Source: Hormoscilla sp. GM7CHS1pb
GTDB lineage: Bacteria > Cyanobacteriota > Cyanobacteriia > Cyanobacteriales > Desertifilaceae
Direction of reading: 5' to 3'
Assembly (NCBI GenBank): GCA_014323675.1
Contig: JACONN010000002.1
Location: 1,364,001 to 1,428,000 of the forward strand
Length of the DNA stretch: 64,000 bases
A model generated the notes under the pieces. The model was not told the DNA's origin and made no database searches. It saw nothing but the letters and a program-made list of their open reading frames with translations. The position numbers and the translations under genes were made by a program. This document shows, one piece after another, positions 26,328 through 35,995 of the stretch. Each line of letters opens with the position of its first letter. Within the stretch, counting starts at the first letter, position 1.

Positions 26328-29177
26328 ATGAGGGTGCCAATTGCGACTTATCGACTTCAGTTCCGTCCGGAGTTTTGCTTTGCGTCAGCTCAAAAAATTC
26401 TGCCTTATCTGGCTGAATTGGGGATATCAGATATCTACGCTTCCCCGATACTCAAAGCCCGATCGGGGAGTATCCACGGTTACGATGTGGTAGACACAAA
26501 TCAAATTAACCCGGAACTGGGAACGGAAGCAGAATTTGAAGCTTTGATGGTCCAATTGCAGGAACGAGAAATGGGATGGGTACAAGATATCGTGCCTAAC
26601 CACATGGCTTATGATAGCCAAAATCAATTCTTGATGGATGTTTTGGTTCACGGACAGGACTCGGAATACTGTGAGTTTTTTGATATTGATTGGGAACACC
26701 CCTACGAAGATATCAGAGGCAAAGTGCTGACGCCGATGATGGGGTATTTTTACGGCCAATGCTTGGAAAACGGGGAAATTAAATTAAGCTATGACGAAAG
26801 GGGGCTGAGTGTTAACTACTACGGTCTTAAAATCCCCCTCAGGATAGAATCATACGCGAGTTTTCTGAATCAGGATTTTGTCCGACTGTCTCGATCCCTG
26901 GGACGCAGTCATCCAGATGCGATCAAAATTTTGGGGATTCTATATATCGTTAAGAATATCCCATCGGAAACTGCGGGGATAGAGCGGAAAGAGCAGGCTG
27001 AATTTGTCAAGGGACTGCTTTGGGAACTATACAATGATAACCAGAAAGTGAAAGGGTTTATTGACCAGAACTTGAAAAGATTTAACGGAGAGGTGGGGAA
27101 ACCGGAAAGTTTTGACCTGTTGGACGATCTACTGGGAGAGCAGTTTTTCCGCCTGTCCTTTTGGAAGGTAGGAGCAGAAGAACTCAACTATCGGCGTTTC
27201 TTTACGGTGAATGAGTTGATTTGTCTGCGCATAGAAGATGCGCAGGTTTTTGAGAAAACTCACGCTCTGATCGATCGGCTAGTAGGGTCAGGGAAGTTGA
27301 CAGGACTGAGAATCGACCACATTGATGGACTCTATGCTCCCACGGAATACTTGGAACGTCTCCGTGCAAAAATGGGGGATATATATATTGTCGCCGAGAA
27401 GATTCTGGAACTGGGAGAGGAATTGCCGAGTTCGTGGAAGCTCCAAGGTACGTCAGGATATGATTTTCTCAATCACGTGAATAGCATTTTCTGTCAGAAG
27501 GAAAATGAAAATGCTTTTACCGATCTATACGAGCGCCTGACGGGTTTGAGACCAGTATATGAGGAAATGCTGGCGGACAAAAAGCGGCTGATTGCGGAAA
27601 CGAATTTAGTCGGAGATGTGAATAATTTGGCGCACCTGCTGAAAAGAATTGCCGGTGGATACCGATACGGACGGGATTTTACCTTGGAGGGGTTGAGAAA
27701 GGCAATCCTAGAAGTATTGGTGCAGTTTCCGATCTATTGTACTTATATCGATAGGGAGGGAGTGAGCGATCGGGCACGGGGATACTTGCAAGAGGCGATC
27801 GAAAAAACCAAAAGTCAGATTCCGCAGTTACTGAATGAAATCAACTTAATTGAAAAGTTCCTATTGCTGGAGTACGACGAGTGGCTTTCAGAATCAGAAC
27901 GGGAACGGTGGTTGCATTTTAGTATGAGATTTCAGCAATTCTCTGGTCCGTTGATGGCAAAGGGGATTGAGGATACTCTATTTTATGTCTACAACCGACT
28001 GGTATCTCTGAACGAGGTAGGGGGCCATCCGGATCGATTTGGCTTGGCGGTTTCCGAGTTTCACGAGTATAATCAGAAAAAACTGGCAGATTGGCCCCAC
28101 GCCATGAATGCCACTTCCACCCACGATACGAAACGCAGCGAAGATACCCGGTTGCGCATTAACGTGCTTTCGGAAATGCCGGAAGAGTGGGAACAGCAGG
28201 TGAAAAGTTGGCGGGAAATGAACCGGGATAAGAAAACTGTGGTAGGGAAGCGCAGCATTCCCGATCGCAACGACGAGTATTTCCTGTATCAAAATATGTT
28301 GGGTGCATTTCCCGAAGCAGTTCTCCCTTTGCGTTGTCAGGTGGAACTAAAGAACGAGGGGTTAGAGGGGATCGATACAGAGGAGTATACTGAATTTGTC
28401 GGGAGGATCAAAGATTACGTCATCAAGGCGGTGCGGGAAGCCAAAGTCCATACGGCGTGGTTGCGGGCGGATACAGAATATGAGGAGGGTTTTGTTGCCT
28501 TTGTCGATCAGATATTAAATCCTGGTGAAGAGAACGAATTTCTCTCATCATTTCGAGCCTTCCAGCAGCGGTTGGCGGTTTACGGCAGCTTCAATTCTCT
28601 GTCCCAAACCTTGCTGAAAATTGCCTCGCCGGGAGTGCCGGACTTTTACCAGGGGACGGAACTGTGGGATTTGAGTCTGGTGGACCCCGATAACCGCCGT
28701 CCAGTCAATTATGACGATCGACTGTCATTTTTGCAGGAGATTAAACGCCGCTGCCAGACGGGAATGATGAGTTTGATTTCTGATTTGAAGGCAACCCGGG
28801 CCGACGGACGGATGAAGCTATTTTCGATCGCCCGCGCCTTGGAGGCGAGAAAACAATATTTGCCAGTTTTCCAGGAAGGAGATTATTTGCCTTTACAGGT
28901 GTCGGGTCAATATGCTAACCATATAGTGGCTTTTGCGAGACACTATCAGGGTAAGACCGCGATCGCAGTTGCCCCCCGCTTGCTCGCGCGCGTCATCGGA
29001 CCGGAACAATATCCCCTCGGTACAGAAGTTTGGGGAGATACGCGCTTGGAAATTCCTGCCCATTTACAGTCTAACTGGATAGAAGCGATCGTGAACGCGG
29101 AAATTTCAGGTAACGCGGCGCTATCAGTCGGTGAAATTCTGCAATATTTCCCAGTTGCACTTTTAGTTAGTTCGTAG
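26328..29177 (+). CDS. treY: Malto-oligosyltrehalose synthase
   Basis: 949 residues, typical of TreY. GH13 features: VPIATYRLQF, QDIVPNHMAYDSQN, LRIDHIDGLYAPTEYL (nucleophile Asp), YIVAEKILELGEELP (acid Glu), NATSTHDTKRSEDTR, and SPGVPDFYQGTELWD near the C-terminus. It converts the reducing-end alpha-1,4 linkage of maltodextrins to alpha-1,1. AAAGGAG precedes the ATG. No treH or treS is seen in the window. Trehalose suggests tolerance of desiccation or salt, an inference. Confidence 0.96.
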   Translation: MRVPIATYRLQFRPEFCFASAQKILPYLAELGISDIYASPILKARSGSIHGYDVVDTNQINPELGTEAEFEALMVQLQEREMGWVQDIVPNHMAYDSQNQFLMDVLVHGQDSEYCEFFDIDWEHPYEDIRGKVLTPMMGYFYGQCLENGEIKLSYDERGLSVNYYGLKIPLRIESYASFLNQDFVRLSRSLGRSHPDAIKILGILYIVKNIPSETAGIERKEQAEFVKGLLWELYNDNQKVKGFIDQNLKRFNGEVGKPESFDLLDDLLGEQFFRLSFWKVGAEELNYRRFFTVNELICLRIEDAQVFEKTHALIDRLVGSGKLTGLRIDHIDGLYAPTEYLERLRAKMGDIYIVAEKILELGEELPSSWKLQGTSGYDFLNHVNSIFCQKENENAFTDLYERLTGLRPVYEEMLADKKRLIAETNLVGDVNNLAHLLKRIAGGYRYGRDFTLEGLRKAILEVLVQFPIYCTYIDREGVSDRARGYLQEAIEKTKSQIPQLLNEINLIEKFLLLEYDEWLSESERERWLHFSMRFQQFSGPLMAKGIEDTLFYVYNRLVSLNEVGGHPDRFGLAVSEFHEYNQKKLADWPHAMNATSTHDTKRSEDTRLRINVLSEMPEEWEQQVKSWREMNRDKKTVVGKRSIPDRNDEYFLYQNMLGAFPEAVLPLRCQVELKNEGLEGIDTEEYTEFVGRIKDYVIKAVREAKVHTAWLRADTEYEEGFVAFVDQILNPGEENEFLSSFRAFQQRLAVYGSFNSLSQTLLKIASPGVPDFYQGTELWDLSLVDPDNRRPVNYDDRLSFLQEIKRRCQTGMMSLISDLKATRADGRMKLFSIARALEARKQYLPVFQEGDYLPLQVSGQYANHIVAFARHYQGKTAIAVAPRLLARVIGPEQYPLGTEVWGDTRLEIPAHLQSNWIEAIVNAEISGNAALSVGEILQYFPVALLVSS

Positions 29178-29222
29178 GGTGGGCACTGCGGTGGGCACTG
29201 CCCACTTTAAGCTATGAATTAG

Positions 29223-29258
29223 GGCGTTGCACAACTACGGGATGATAGAGGTTGCTAA
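29223..29258. repeat. Half copy of the 132-bp element
   Basis: GGCGTTGCACAACTACGGGA plus TGATAGAGGTTG, matching one outer arm of the element at 10906/17775; the other arm is absent. Lies between convergent treY and mutS2. Confidence 0.75.
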
Positions 29259-29311
29259 TTGTGGTTAGACGCCTGTCCTACAGACAGATATTGTCACCCG
29301 TCCTACGCCTC

Positions 29312-31762
29312 TTATTTGAAGTAGGCAATGGTGACGCCCGTGCCACCACTATTTTGCTGCGCTAACTCAAACCGATCGATCTGGGGATGTCGCTGCAAAA
29401 AGTCCTGTACTCCTTCTCTCAGTTTACCCGTACCTTTGCCGTGAATAATCCACAGGGCACCCGTTCCCGAAGCATATCCTTTGGCGATCGCATTTTCCAA
29501 GACTGCCTCAGCATCTGCCACCCGACTCCCCCGCAAGTCCACGGTATTGCTTTCGGTTTGCACTACGGGACCGGGTTTGGGGGGCGGAACAGTTGCTGCG
29601 GGTTTCTGTTTGGGTGGGGGCTCTACTTTTTGTCCGTCCAGAGATTCTATTTCCGTAAAGGCGATCGTCATCTTCATCAAACCAAACCGCACTGTTACTT
29701 CCCCGTCTGCTTCGGAAACATTCAAAACATCGCCGGTTTGTCCTAAGCTAGGAATGCGCACCTTGTCCCCTACTTGCGGTTTGTAAGCGGGTTTGGGTTT
29801 GGGTGGCGCTGTTTTGGAGGGCAGATGAATTTCGGCAATTTTATTTATCTCCTCCGTGGCTCTTTGGGCCCTTTGAGCCAGCACTGGTCCTTGCTGTAAC
29901 TTGCGAATTACTCGGGCAATTTCTTTCTTCGCTTCCGCGATCGCCTCTTGGACTGCGAGTTCCTGCTGCTGTCGCAACTTTTGCTCTTGTGCTTGCAAAG
30001 CTGATGCTTTCTGGGAGACTTCTTCATGCAGGCGTTCTGCTTGGGTGACTAATTTTGACGCTTGTTTGGCCTTCCTTTCCTGACGCCGACGTTGTGCTTC
30101 TAAACCGGCAATCACTTGGTTGACATCTTGCTCGTTACCCCCTACATAACCTCGCGCCAGTTCGACTATTTCCCGATCTAATCCCAAGCGGCGGGCAATG
30201 GTTAAGGCATTGGAACGACCGGGTATTCCCCATAGCAGGCGGTAGGTGGGTTGCAGAGATTGATTGTCAAACTCCACTGAGGCATTTTCAAAGCGATCGT
30301 CTTCATATTTGAGCGCTTTCAGTTCCCCAAAATGGGTGGTGGCAACGGTTAGCTGGGCGTTATCGGCCAGGTATTGCAAAAGGGCGATCGCCAAGGCACT
30401 GCCTTCGGAGGGGTCGGTTCCCGCACCGACTTCATCTAATAGTACCAATTCGCCATTGCCCAATGCCTGTAATATCCGAGTAATGCGACGAATGTGACCG
30501 GAGAAAGTAGATAAACTCTGTTCTAAAGATTGTTCGTCCCCTATATCGGCGAGGATTTTGTCAAACCAGGGCAACTCTACCGGTTCTCGGGCGGGCACGA
30601 AGAGACCGACTTTGGCCATCAATGCTGCTAACCCCAGGGTTTTCAGAGTCACGGTTTTCCCACCCGTATTGGGACCTGTAATCGCCACTACTTTTATGGG
30701 CGGTGCTACGATTAAATCTACTGGAACTACCGTCGGACCTTGTTCGTGCTGCTGTTGCCAGACTAGCAGGGGATGGCGCAGTTGTCGCAGGGTTATGCTT
30801 TCTCCTCCCCCTCTATCTATGAAGCGGGGCGGGTTTGCTTCCAACCATAAACTATAACGCGCTCTGGCTGTTGCTAAGTCCAGGGCCGTCGCGATCGCCA
30901 ATAATCTTTCCAGGTCCTCCTTGACTTCGGCAATTTTCTCTGTTAAACTTCGGAGAATCGCTTCTTCCTCAGCTTCCTCCTGGCGTTGCAGTTGGCGCAG
31001 TTGGTTCCCCAAAGGGACGATCGCGTGAGGTTCCACGTAGAGAGTAGCACCCGTAGTGGAGGTATCGTGAACGATGCCGGGTATGGCGGACTTTTGGGGT
31101 GCTTTGACGGGAATCACGAAGCGATCGCCCCGTTGAGCGATCGTATTTTCCTGCACCGCAGCGAACTTCCGCTGCAAAATCCCTTGCAGAGTCTGATAAA
31201 TGCGGTCTCGCAAACCTTTAAGTTGACTGCGGATACCGTTAAGTTTAGGACTAGCGCGGTCTGTGACTTTACCCCGGTCGTCGATGCAGCGGTTAATTTC
31301 CTGCTCAATTTCGGGATAGGTGCGCAGATCCGCCAGCAGTTCCATCAGCACTGGCACATCTGGTTGGCCATCGATCTGGCGTCGCAAACGCCGCATTCCT
31401 GCCAGGGTAGTAGCGATATGTAAGAGTTCCGCACCCGACAAGATGCCTTGCAGTTCGGCCCGTTCTAAGGACGCGCCAATATCCTGAATGCCTTCAAAAG
31501 ACAGTACCGCAGTCAGTTGACTTTCTAGCTGGTATACTTCTTTAGTTTGAGCTAAGAGGGCGAGACTGCGATCTAAAGTTTCCGGAATTGCCAGATGACG
31601 CGCTGCTACCGCCCCCAGTTTAGTAGCGGCAAAGGTAGATAGATGCTGGCACAGGCGGGGCCATTCCAGTAGTTCTAAAGTTTCTGCTTGAATCACAACT
31701 GCGGCTGACAAGGGTTGGCAAATACATTCTATCAACTCGGAGCACCTTTGGGGAGGTCTCAC
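29312..31762 (-). CDS. mutS2: Endonuclease MutS2
   Basis: Up to 816 residues. Core and clamp domains, then the ABC-type ATPase: Walker A TGPNTGGKTVTLKTLG, signature SLSTFSGHIRRI, Walker B LVLLDEVGAGTDPSEG. A long coiled coil, a KOW-like region (GDKVRIPSLGQTGDVL) and the C-terminal Smr nuclease domain follow (NTVDLRGSRVADAE, IIHGKGTGKLREGV). MutS2 acts on branched DNA and stalled or collided ribosomes rather than mismatches. The usual N-terminus is VIQAETLELLEWPRL, so a GTG at 31696 is a likely real start. Confidence 0.95.
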   Translation of the reverse strand: MRPPQRCSELIECICQPLSAAVVIQAETLELLEWPRLCQHLSTFAATKLGAVAARHLAIPETLDRSLALLAQTKEVYQLESQLTAVLSFEGIQDIGASLERAELQGILSGAELLHIATTLAGMRRLRRQIDGQPDVPVLMELLADLRTYPEIEQEINRCIDDRGKVTDRASPKLNGIRSQLKGLRDRIYQTLQGILQRKFAAVQENTIAQRGDRFVIPVKAPQKSAIPGIVHDTSTTGATLYVEPHAIVPLGNQLRQLQRQEEAEEEAILRSLTEKIAEVKEDLERLLAIATALDLATARARYSLWLEANPPRFIDRGGGESITLRQLRHPLLVWQQQHEQGPTVVPVDLIVAPPIKVVAITGPNTGGKTVTLKTLGLAALMAKVGLFVPAREPVELPWFDKILADIGDEQSLEQSLSTFSGHIRRITRILQALGNGELVLLDEVGAGTDPSEGSALAIALLQYLADNAQLTVATTHFGELKALKYEDDRFENASVEFDNQSLQPTYRLLWGIPGRSNALTIARRLGLDREIVELARGYVGGNEQDVNQVIAGLEAQRRRQERKAKQASKLVTQAERLHEEVSQKASALQAQEQKLRQQQELAVQEAIAEAKKEIARVIRKLQQGPVLAQRAQRATEEINKIAEIHLPSKTAPPKPKPAYKPQVGDKVRIPSLGQTGDVLNVSEADGEVTVRFGLMKMTIAFTEIESLDGQKVEPPPKQKPAATVPPPKPGPVVQTESNTVDLRGSRVADAEAVLENAIAKGYASGTGALWIIHGKGTGKLREGVQDFLQRHPQIDRFELAQQNSGGTGVTIAYFK

Positions 31763-31828
31763 GGCCCGTCTTGAGTCAATATCATCCCATTAATCGATTT
31801 GGATCGCGGCCCGCTGAGGATGGTAACC

Positions 31829-32005
31829 TTAATCTATCCCTTCTTCTTTCTCCAGTTTAGCGGTAATCAAAGGAGAGTCTATATCGAGAGACCAATTTTC
31901 ATCAATAAAGTTAAAATTGGCATCCAAGATTAAAGTCATTTCGCCAATCGGATTATCTGGGCTGATTTTTGTTTCTGACTCTACAGACAAGTTATTTTTT
32001 AGCAT
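31829..32005 (-). CDS. Small hypothetical protein
   Basis: 58 residues (MLKNNLSVESETKISPDNPI ... ITAKLEKEEGID). Its ATG overlaps the 3' end of the upstream gene by 14 nt, which supports it as real and co-translated. Acidic, no membrane segment, no family recognised. Confidence 0.5.
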   Translation of the reverse strand: MLKNNLSVESETKISPDNPIGEMTLILDANFNFIDENWSLDIDSPLITAKLEKEEGID

Positions 32006-32249
32006 ATTTCAGTTCGATCCAATATTCCGCTGGATTTTCTTGCAATTTTTTACCGAGAGCATAACTGGATAATTCTACGGATAAAGGCTGTTTGAATATC
32101 ACTTCTTCATAGAAATTATCCTGCTCATCCCAATAGCCAAATATGGTAAAATTAGAGTATTGCAAATGCTCTATTCCTATTGACTCTAGAGAGGATATCG
32201 ATAATTTCTCCAATTTTTCCCAAGTCTGATTAATTGTTGATTTCAGCAT
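31992..32249 (-). CDS. Hypothetical protein, possible immunity protein
   Basis: 85 residues (begins MLKSTINQTWEKLEKLSISS), acidic and rich in aromatic residues, with FTIFGYWDEQDNFYEEVIF. No recognised domain. It lies 100 bp downstream of a short gene whose C-terminus resembles a detached toxin tip and overlaps the next small gene. A polymorphic-toxin immunity role would fit the layout but is speculation. Codon use is AT-richer than the neighbouring core genes. Confidence 0.5.
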   Translation of the reverse strand: MLKSTINQTWEKLEKLSISSLESIGIEHLQYSNFTIFGYWDEQDNFYEEVIFKQPLSVELSSYALGKKLQENPAEYWIELKYAKK

Positions 32250-32349
32250 GGTTGTTTCCTTTAATTAATGTTTGGTCATCAACCGAGTAAAGTGTAAGAC
32301 CATATAGAGGACGTCTTCCTTTTGCTCTTCGCTTTCAAGATTCAAACAT

Positions 32350-32619
32350 TCAGCAATATTGAGCATGAAAACGATAATTACCTCCTTTTCCTAAAACTTT
32401 TGATTTGAGATGATAACCTTCTTTTTTGGAAGGGACTAAACCAATATTACCTTTAGGAGGAACCTCTCCTTTTTCAATAGCTTTGAGATGCTTGTTTTGG
32501 GGATCGTATTTTTTACCTAGTTCTATTTGAGTCTGAGAAAAGGAAACTAAGCGCCCCTTACTTGTTTGATATACCCGATCGGGTTGAATCTCTAACCAGC
32601 TACTCGGTAAGTCTAGCAT
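32350..32619 (-). CDS. Hypothetical protein, possible toxin C-terminus
   Basis: 89 residues (MLDLPSSWLEIQPDRVYQTS, then KKYDPQNKHLKAIEKGEVPP and KGNIGLVPSKKEGYHLKSKV). The compact basic C-terminus with conserved-looking G/Y/H residues (GKGGNYRFHAQY) is reminiscent of orphan C-terminal toxin domains left by polymorphic toxins, but no family can be named. The next gene (31992-32249) would be its partner. Low confidence in function, moderate in being a gene. Confidence 0.45.
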   Translation of the reverse strand: MLDLPSSWLEIQPDRVYQTSKGRLVSFSQTQIELGKKYDPQNKHLKAIEKGEVPPKGNIGLVPSKKEGYHLKSKVLGKGGNYRFHAQYC

Positions 32620-33301
32620 ATAATTTGATATTTTTGCATAAATTCGATCGTCAAATAAAAATATGTTCCACTGGCAGCAAGGGCGATCGCCATCGTCAGA
32701 GGTAAACTGGCTTCACTATTCAATTATACTTCTGGGAAGCCCGATCGCGTAGAACCGGTAGCCTGTCGGTGCGGGGCTACTGGTCCTGCCCTGGGCAATC
32801 GCCGGTTGTCGGTGCGGTCGAGCAGCAGCAATACGGTAGGGGCACAAATAAGTTACCTGGTTCCGAGGCTCCGCCTTGGAACCCCCTTCGGAGGCTCCTG
32901 CCTCCCGATCATCTTTTGAACAGCGTATGTTGGTCAACTTTTTCCAACTGGATTCTGCCAATTAAGGATGAGGGTCGCGTGACTACAGTATTCATAATCT
33001 GACCAGTATGTTTTAACTGTATTGCATGGCATCTATAATTGTCTCATAGTTCAGCGGAAAAAATACAATGCCTAACCTATAGCGTTATCCAAGGAAAAAA
33101 TGCGATCGCCCGTTTTGCTCTATAATATAAATATATGCTGGAGGCGATATCAATAGAACTAAAATGAGCCTATGATGTTCTACAATTTTAGAACTTAAAT
33201 GTAACAAGCATTTTTAATATTATGGTATAATGTCATTAGTCGGTTTCAACCGACTTTAGCTATTAGCCGGCGCTTTGAAACGCCGGCGGGATGACAGCGA
33301 A
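32620..33301. other. Gene-free spacer with hairpin repeats
   Basis: About 680 bp. It holds HIP1 sites, a GTTCCGAGGCTCCGCCTTGGAAC hairpin class repeat near 32860-32890, and a CGGTTTCAACCG / GCCGGCG..CGCCGGC hairpin pair at 33240-33290 just before the next gene. A GGTATAATG extended -10 lies near 33224. No credible coding region. Confidence 0.5.
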
Positions 33302-34375
33302 GTGAAGGTATTATCAAATGAAAAAACAGATGCGGCGATCGGGTGCTTGCTGGGAACGGCTGTAGGAGATGCGATCGGACTTCCTTGTGAAGGACTGTCA
33401 AAGCGCCGACTCCAGAAAATATATCGTCACCCGAACAAACATCACTTTTGCTTTGGCAAAGGGATGATTTCCGACGATACAGAACATACTTGCATGGTAG
33501 CCCAATCATTAATCGTCTCAGCAGGTGACGAACGAATTTTTGCTCGCGAACTCGCTGGGAGATTAAAATTATGGTTGCTGGGTTTGCCCGCAGGAGTGGG
33601 CTTCGCAACCTTAAGGGCAATATTAAAGTTATGGTTGGGATATTCATACCGTCGCAGTGGCGTTTTTTCTGCCGGCAACGGTCCCGCCATGCGCAGTGCT
33701 ATTATTGGCCTATGTTACGGGGATAATCTCCCCAAAATGCGATCGCTAGTCAAGGTTTCCATCCGCCTTACCCATACCGACCCGAAAGCAGAATGGGAGG
33801 CCCTGGCAGTGGCGATAGCGGCATTTCTTTCCAGCCAAAAAACCCTGGTTACCCCCCAGGAATATTATCAAAAGCTAGCAGAAATCCTGGATGCAGAAGC
33901 TGCTGAATTTCTGACATTAATCCAGCAAGCTGCCGACAGTGCCGCATGTCGGGAGACAGCAGCATCATTTTCTGCAAGCATAGGCAAGAGTCAGGGGGTC
34001 AGCGGCTACGTGTATCATACCGTCTCCGTGGTAATTCAGGTCTGGTTGCAACATCAACGGGACTATCAGAGGGCGATCGGGGAAATAATTTCCCTGGGAG
34101 GGGATGCAGACACAACGGCAGCAATTTTAGGAGGAATTATCGGGGCCGGAGTTGGGAAAGAAGGCATTCCGCAAGCATGGCTAGATAATTTATGGGAATG
34201 GCCCCGAACAGTTGAGTGGATGGAAGCAGTTGCTCAAAGATTGGCCGCAGTGCGCGATCGGGAGATAAAACAAACTGCCGTGGCACTGGCAGTCTGGGGA
34301 ATTTTGCCGAGAAATCTGTTTTTCTTGCTTGTAGTTCTCTGGCACGGATGCCGCCGATTGTTCCCTCCCTGGTGA
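33302..34375 (+). CDS. ADP-ribosylglycohydrolase family protein
   Basis: About 357 residues from the GTG at 33302. The family pattern is clear: AAIGCLLGTAVGDAIGLPCEG, the Mg-binding SDDTEHTCM, GNGPAMRSA, THTDPKAEWEALAVA and the C-terminal GGDADTTAAILGGIIGA. These enzymes remove ADP-ribose from proteins (DraG and ARH relatives). A C-terminal hydrophobic tail (LFFLLVVLWHGCRRLFPPW) is unusual and may attach it to a membrane. No nitrogenase genes are nearby, so a DraG-type regulatory role is not implied. Confidence 0.9.
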   Translation: MKVLSNEKTDAAIGCLLGTAVGDAIGLPCEGLSKRRLQKIYRHPNKHHFCFGKGMISDDTEHTCMVAQSLIVSAGDERIFARELAGRLKLWLLGLPAGVGFATLRAILKLWLGYSYRRSGVFSAGNGPAMRSAIIGLCYGDNLPKMRSLVKVSIRLTHTDPKAEWEALAVAIAAFLSSQKTLVTPQEYYQKLAEILDAEAAEFLTLIQQAADSAACRETAASFSASIGKSQGVSGYVYHTVSVVIQVWLQHQRDYQRAIGEIISLGGDADTTAAILGGIIGAGVGKEGIPQAWLDNLWEWPRTVEWMEAVAQRLAAVRDREIKQTAVALAVWGILPRNLFFLLVVLWHGCRRLFPPW

Positions 34376-34432
34376 ACAGGTAAATCCCGTTCCCTGACTC
34401 TAGCAGGGAACGAGGTCACCCACATGTGCTAC

Positions 34433-34699
34433 TTACTTTGCCGATCCTTGAGAGTTGTCCATACTCTTCTTTTTCAAGATAAACTGTCCACCTTTAATCT
34501 CGATCGCCTCCACAAATCCCTTGGCGACAAACTCATCGACTGCTTTTTTCACACCTCCTTGCCACCAACCGCCATCGCCATAGTCGTCACCTGTTATTAA
34601 CCCACCCTCCTTGACCGTGCGGTAGTATAACTCCAAATCTTGCTTCACAAATTCGTACAAGTGGTTACCATCGATATAAATAATATTCAAACTGCGCAC
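34433..34699 (-). pseudogene. Methyltransferase C-terminal fragment
   Basis: 88 codons (IIYIDGNHLYEFVKQDLELY, then GGLITGDDYGDGGWW, GVKKAVDEF). The IDG-H-Y and ITGDDY signatures belong to class I SAM-dependent methyltransferases of the Methyltransf_24 type. The N-terminal two thirds, including the SAM-binding glycine motif, are missing, so this is a 5'-truncated remnant. Confidence 0.75.
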
Positions 34700-35259
34700 A
34701 TCTAACCCTTCACGTCTTTGGCAACTTGCTCAAAAGGCACTCAACAACGATTAGTTCAGCGCCAGTAATTTTCCTTGCCACAGGGATGCATCTCACTTTG
34801 GCATCTGAAATTTACCATAGATTATTTTCTATAGCAATAATAATTATATCTAATATAATTCTGTGGTTTTTTCAGAAAAAAAACATTTTCTGTGATAGTA
34901 TGACAAGAAACAGGGTGTCCAGTGCATCTCACATGAGCCCTAGGCTCGTTGTTGGGCAAAAGCTAGCAGCTTTTGAACTGGGTGCATCCCATATTTGCCT
35001 CGCCGCCCTCACCCTAAAGGGCCCGGCTACACGAACAAAGCCCACGCTCCGGGCCCCCTCCGCTGCGCAGGGGCTACATTACAAAAGTGAGATGCACCCT
35101 TTGAACTGGCGGTCGGTTCATTTCATGAAAGGCACCTTTGGCCCTGATGAACAATGCTCTTGATGCAGCCGGTAACATAAGGGCAGTTAAGCCAGCGATC
35201 GCGCGATCGGTTCAGTTATAGTGGCCTAAAAGGGTCTTGATAATCTCTCTTAAAAACAA
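34700..35259. other. Gene-free spacer carrying MITE A copy 2
   Basis: 560 bp between the methyltransferase relic and the cupin gene. Besides the MITE at 34980-35099 it holds partial MITE ends (GGGATGCATCTCAC near 34785 and AGTGCATCTCACATG near 34920). No gene seen. The promoter of the cupin/GH31 pair should lie in 35100-35250. Confidence 0.5.
34980..35099. mobile_element. MITE family A, copy 2 (120 bp, diverged core)
   Basis: Termini GGGTGCATCCCATATTTGC and GTGAGATGCACCC, exactly 120 bp like the other copies, flanked by TTTGAACT (an 8-9 bp duplication). The interior is different: a hairpin with CCCTCACCCTAAAGGG and GGGCCC motifs similar to sequence after the ferredoxin gene (21605). Confidence 0.85.
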
Positions 35260-35979
35260 ATGTCAACTAACAAATTTAAAGTCATTAACTTTTCTGGTGC
35301 GTACATAGACGCGAAGTACGTTGAAAATGTGGAAAAATATCCCATTGAACGCCGTACTATCGTCGTTAACCCAGAAGAAACTGATGCTTACCTGAACGAA
35401 GCGAACGTCAGCATTATTCCGTCTTTCTCATCCACCATCCTGGAAGATACTACTATCAAAAAAGCAAAGTCATTGCTTTTGCTTGAGGTGGTAGAGACCA
35501 AAAACATCGGCAATATTGTCTTTGAGCCTGGGTGGGATTTATTAGGTAATTTCCCAGACACGGACTTTCCCAAAGACGTACAGCTATGGAAGTCTCCCCA
35601 AGACGAGGCGGGAATCATAGAAGTCGATCCCTATTTTATGGCCAGGCAATCGAGTACCCCTGGTCACAAAGAAGAGTTCTCTGTGAAAGTGAACCTCTGG
35701 TATGCCCCTTCCCATACCGATTGTGCAATCCATAACCAACATGACTTTCTGGAGATTCATACGCAAGTCTTCGGACAGGGAAGGATGCAGAAGTTCAAGG
35801 TGAAAAATTTTGAGAGTCTCTATGAAGACCTCGTGATGACTGAGGGATACACCCAGATAGTGCCATTCTGCCAGGTTCACGAAAACCAGCAATATACATA
35901 TCCGTGGCATCAATATTATTCGGATACGGATTGCATCTGGATGGCGATTGAATATCACCCAAAAAAAAATTCTAACTAA
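35260..35979 (+). CDS. Cupin-like protein, possible anhydrofructose enzyme
   Basis: 239 residues, no signal peptide. The C-terminal half has a cupin-like pattern of His/Glu ligands (HTDCAIHNQHDFLEIHTQVF, GQGRMQKF, then PWHQYYSDTDCIWMAIEYHP). The N-terminal half is beta-rich. The stop is 16 bp from the GH31 start with AGAGGAGG between, so the two are an operon. Fungal aldos-2-ulose dehydratase, which processes 1,5-anhydrofructose, contains cupin domains; that parallel plus the lyase-like neighbour suggests a similar reaction here. This is inference; I do not recognise the protein with certainty. Confidence 0.6.
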   Translation: MSTNKFKVINFSGAYIDAKYVENVEKYPIERRTIVVNPEETDAYLNEANVSIIPSFSSTILEDTTIKKAKSLLLLEVVETKNIGNIVFEPGWDLLGNFPDTDFPKDVQLWKSPQDEAGIIEVDPYFMARQSSTPGHKEEFSVKVNLWYAPSHTDCAIHNQHDFLEIHTQVFGQGRMQKFKVKNFESLYEDLVMTEGYTQIVPFCQVHENQQYTYPWHQYYSDTDCIWMAIEYHPKKNSN

Positions 35980-35995
35980 GAGGAGGAGTGAAGTA

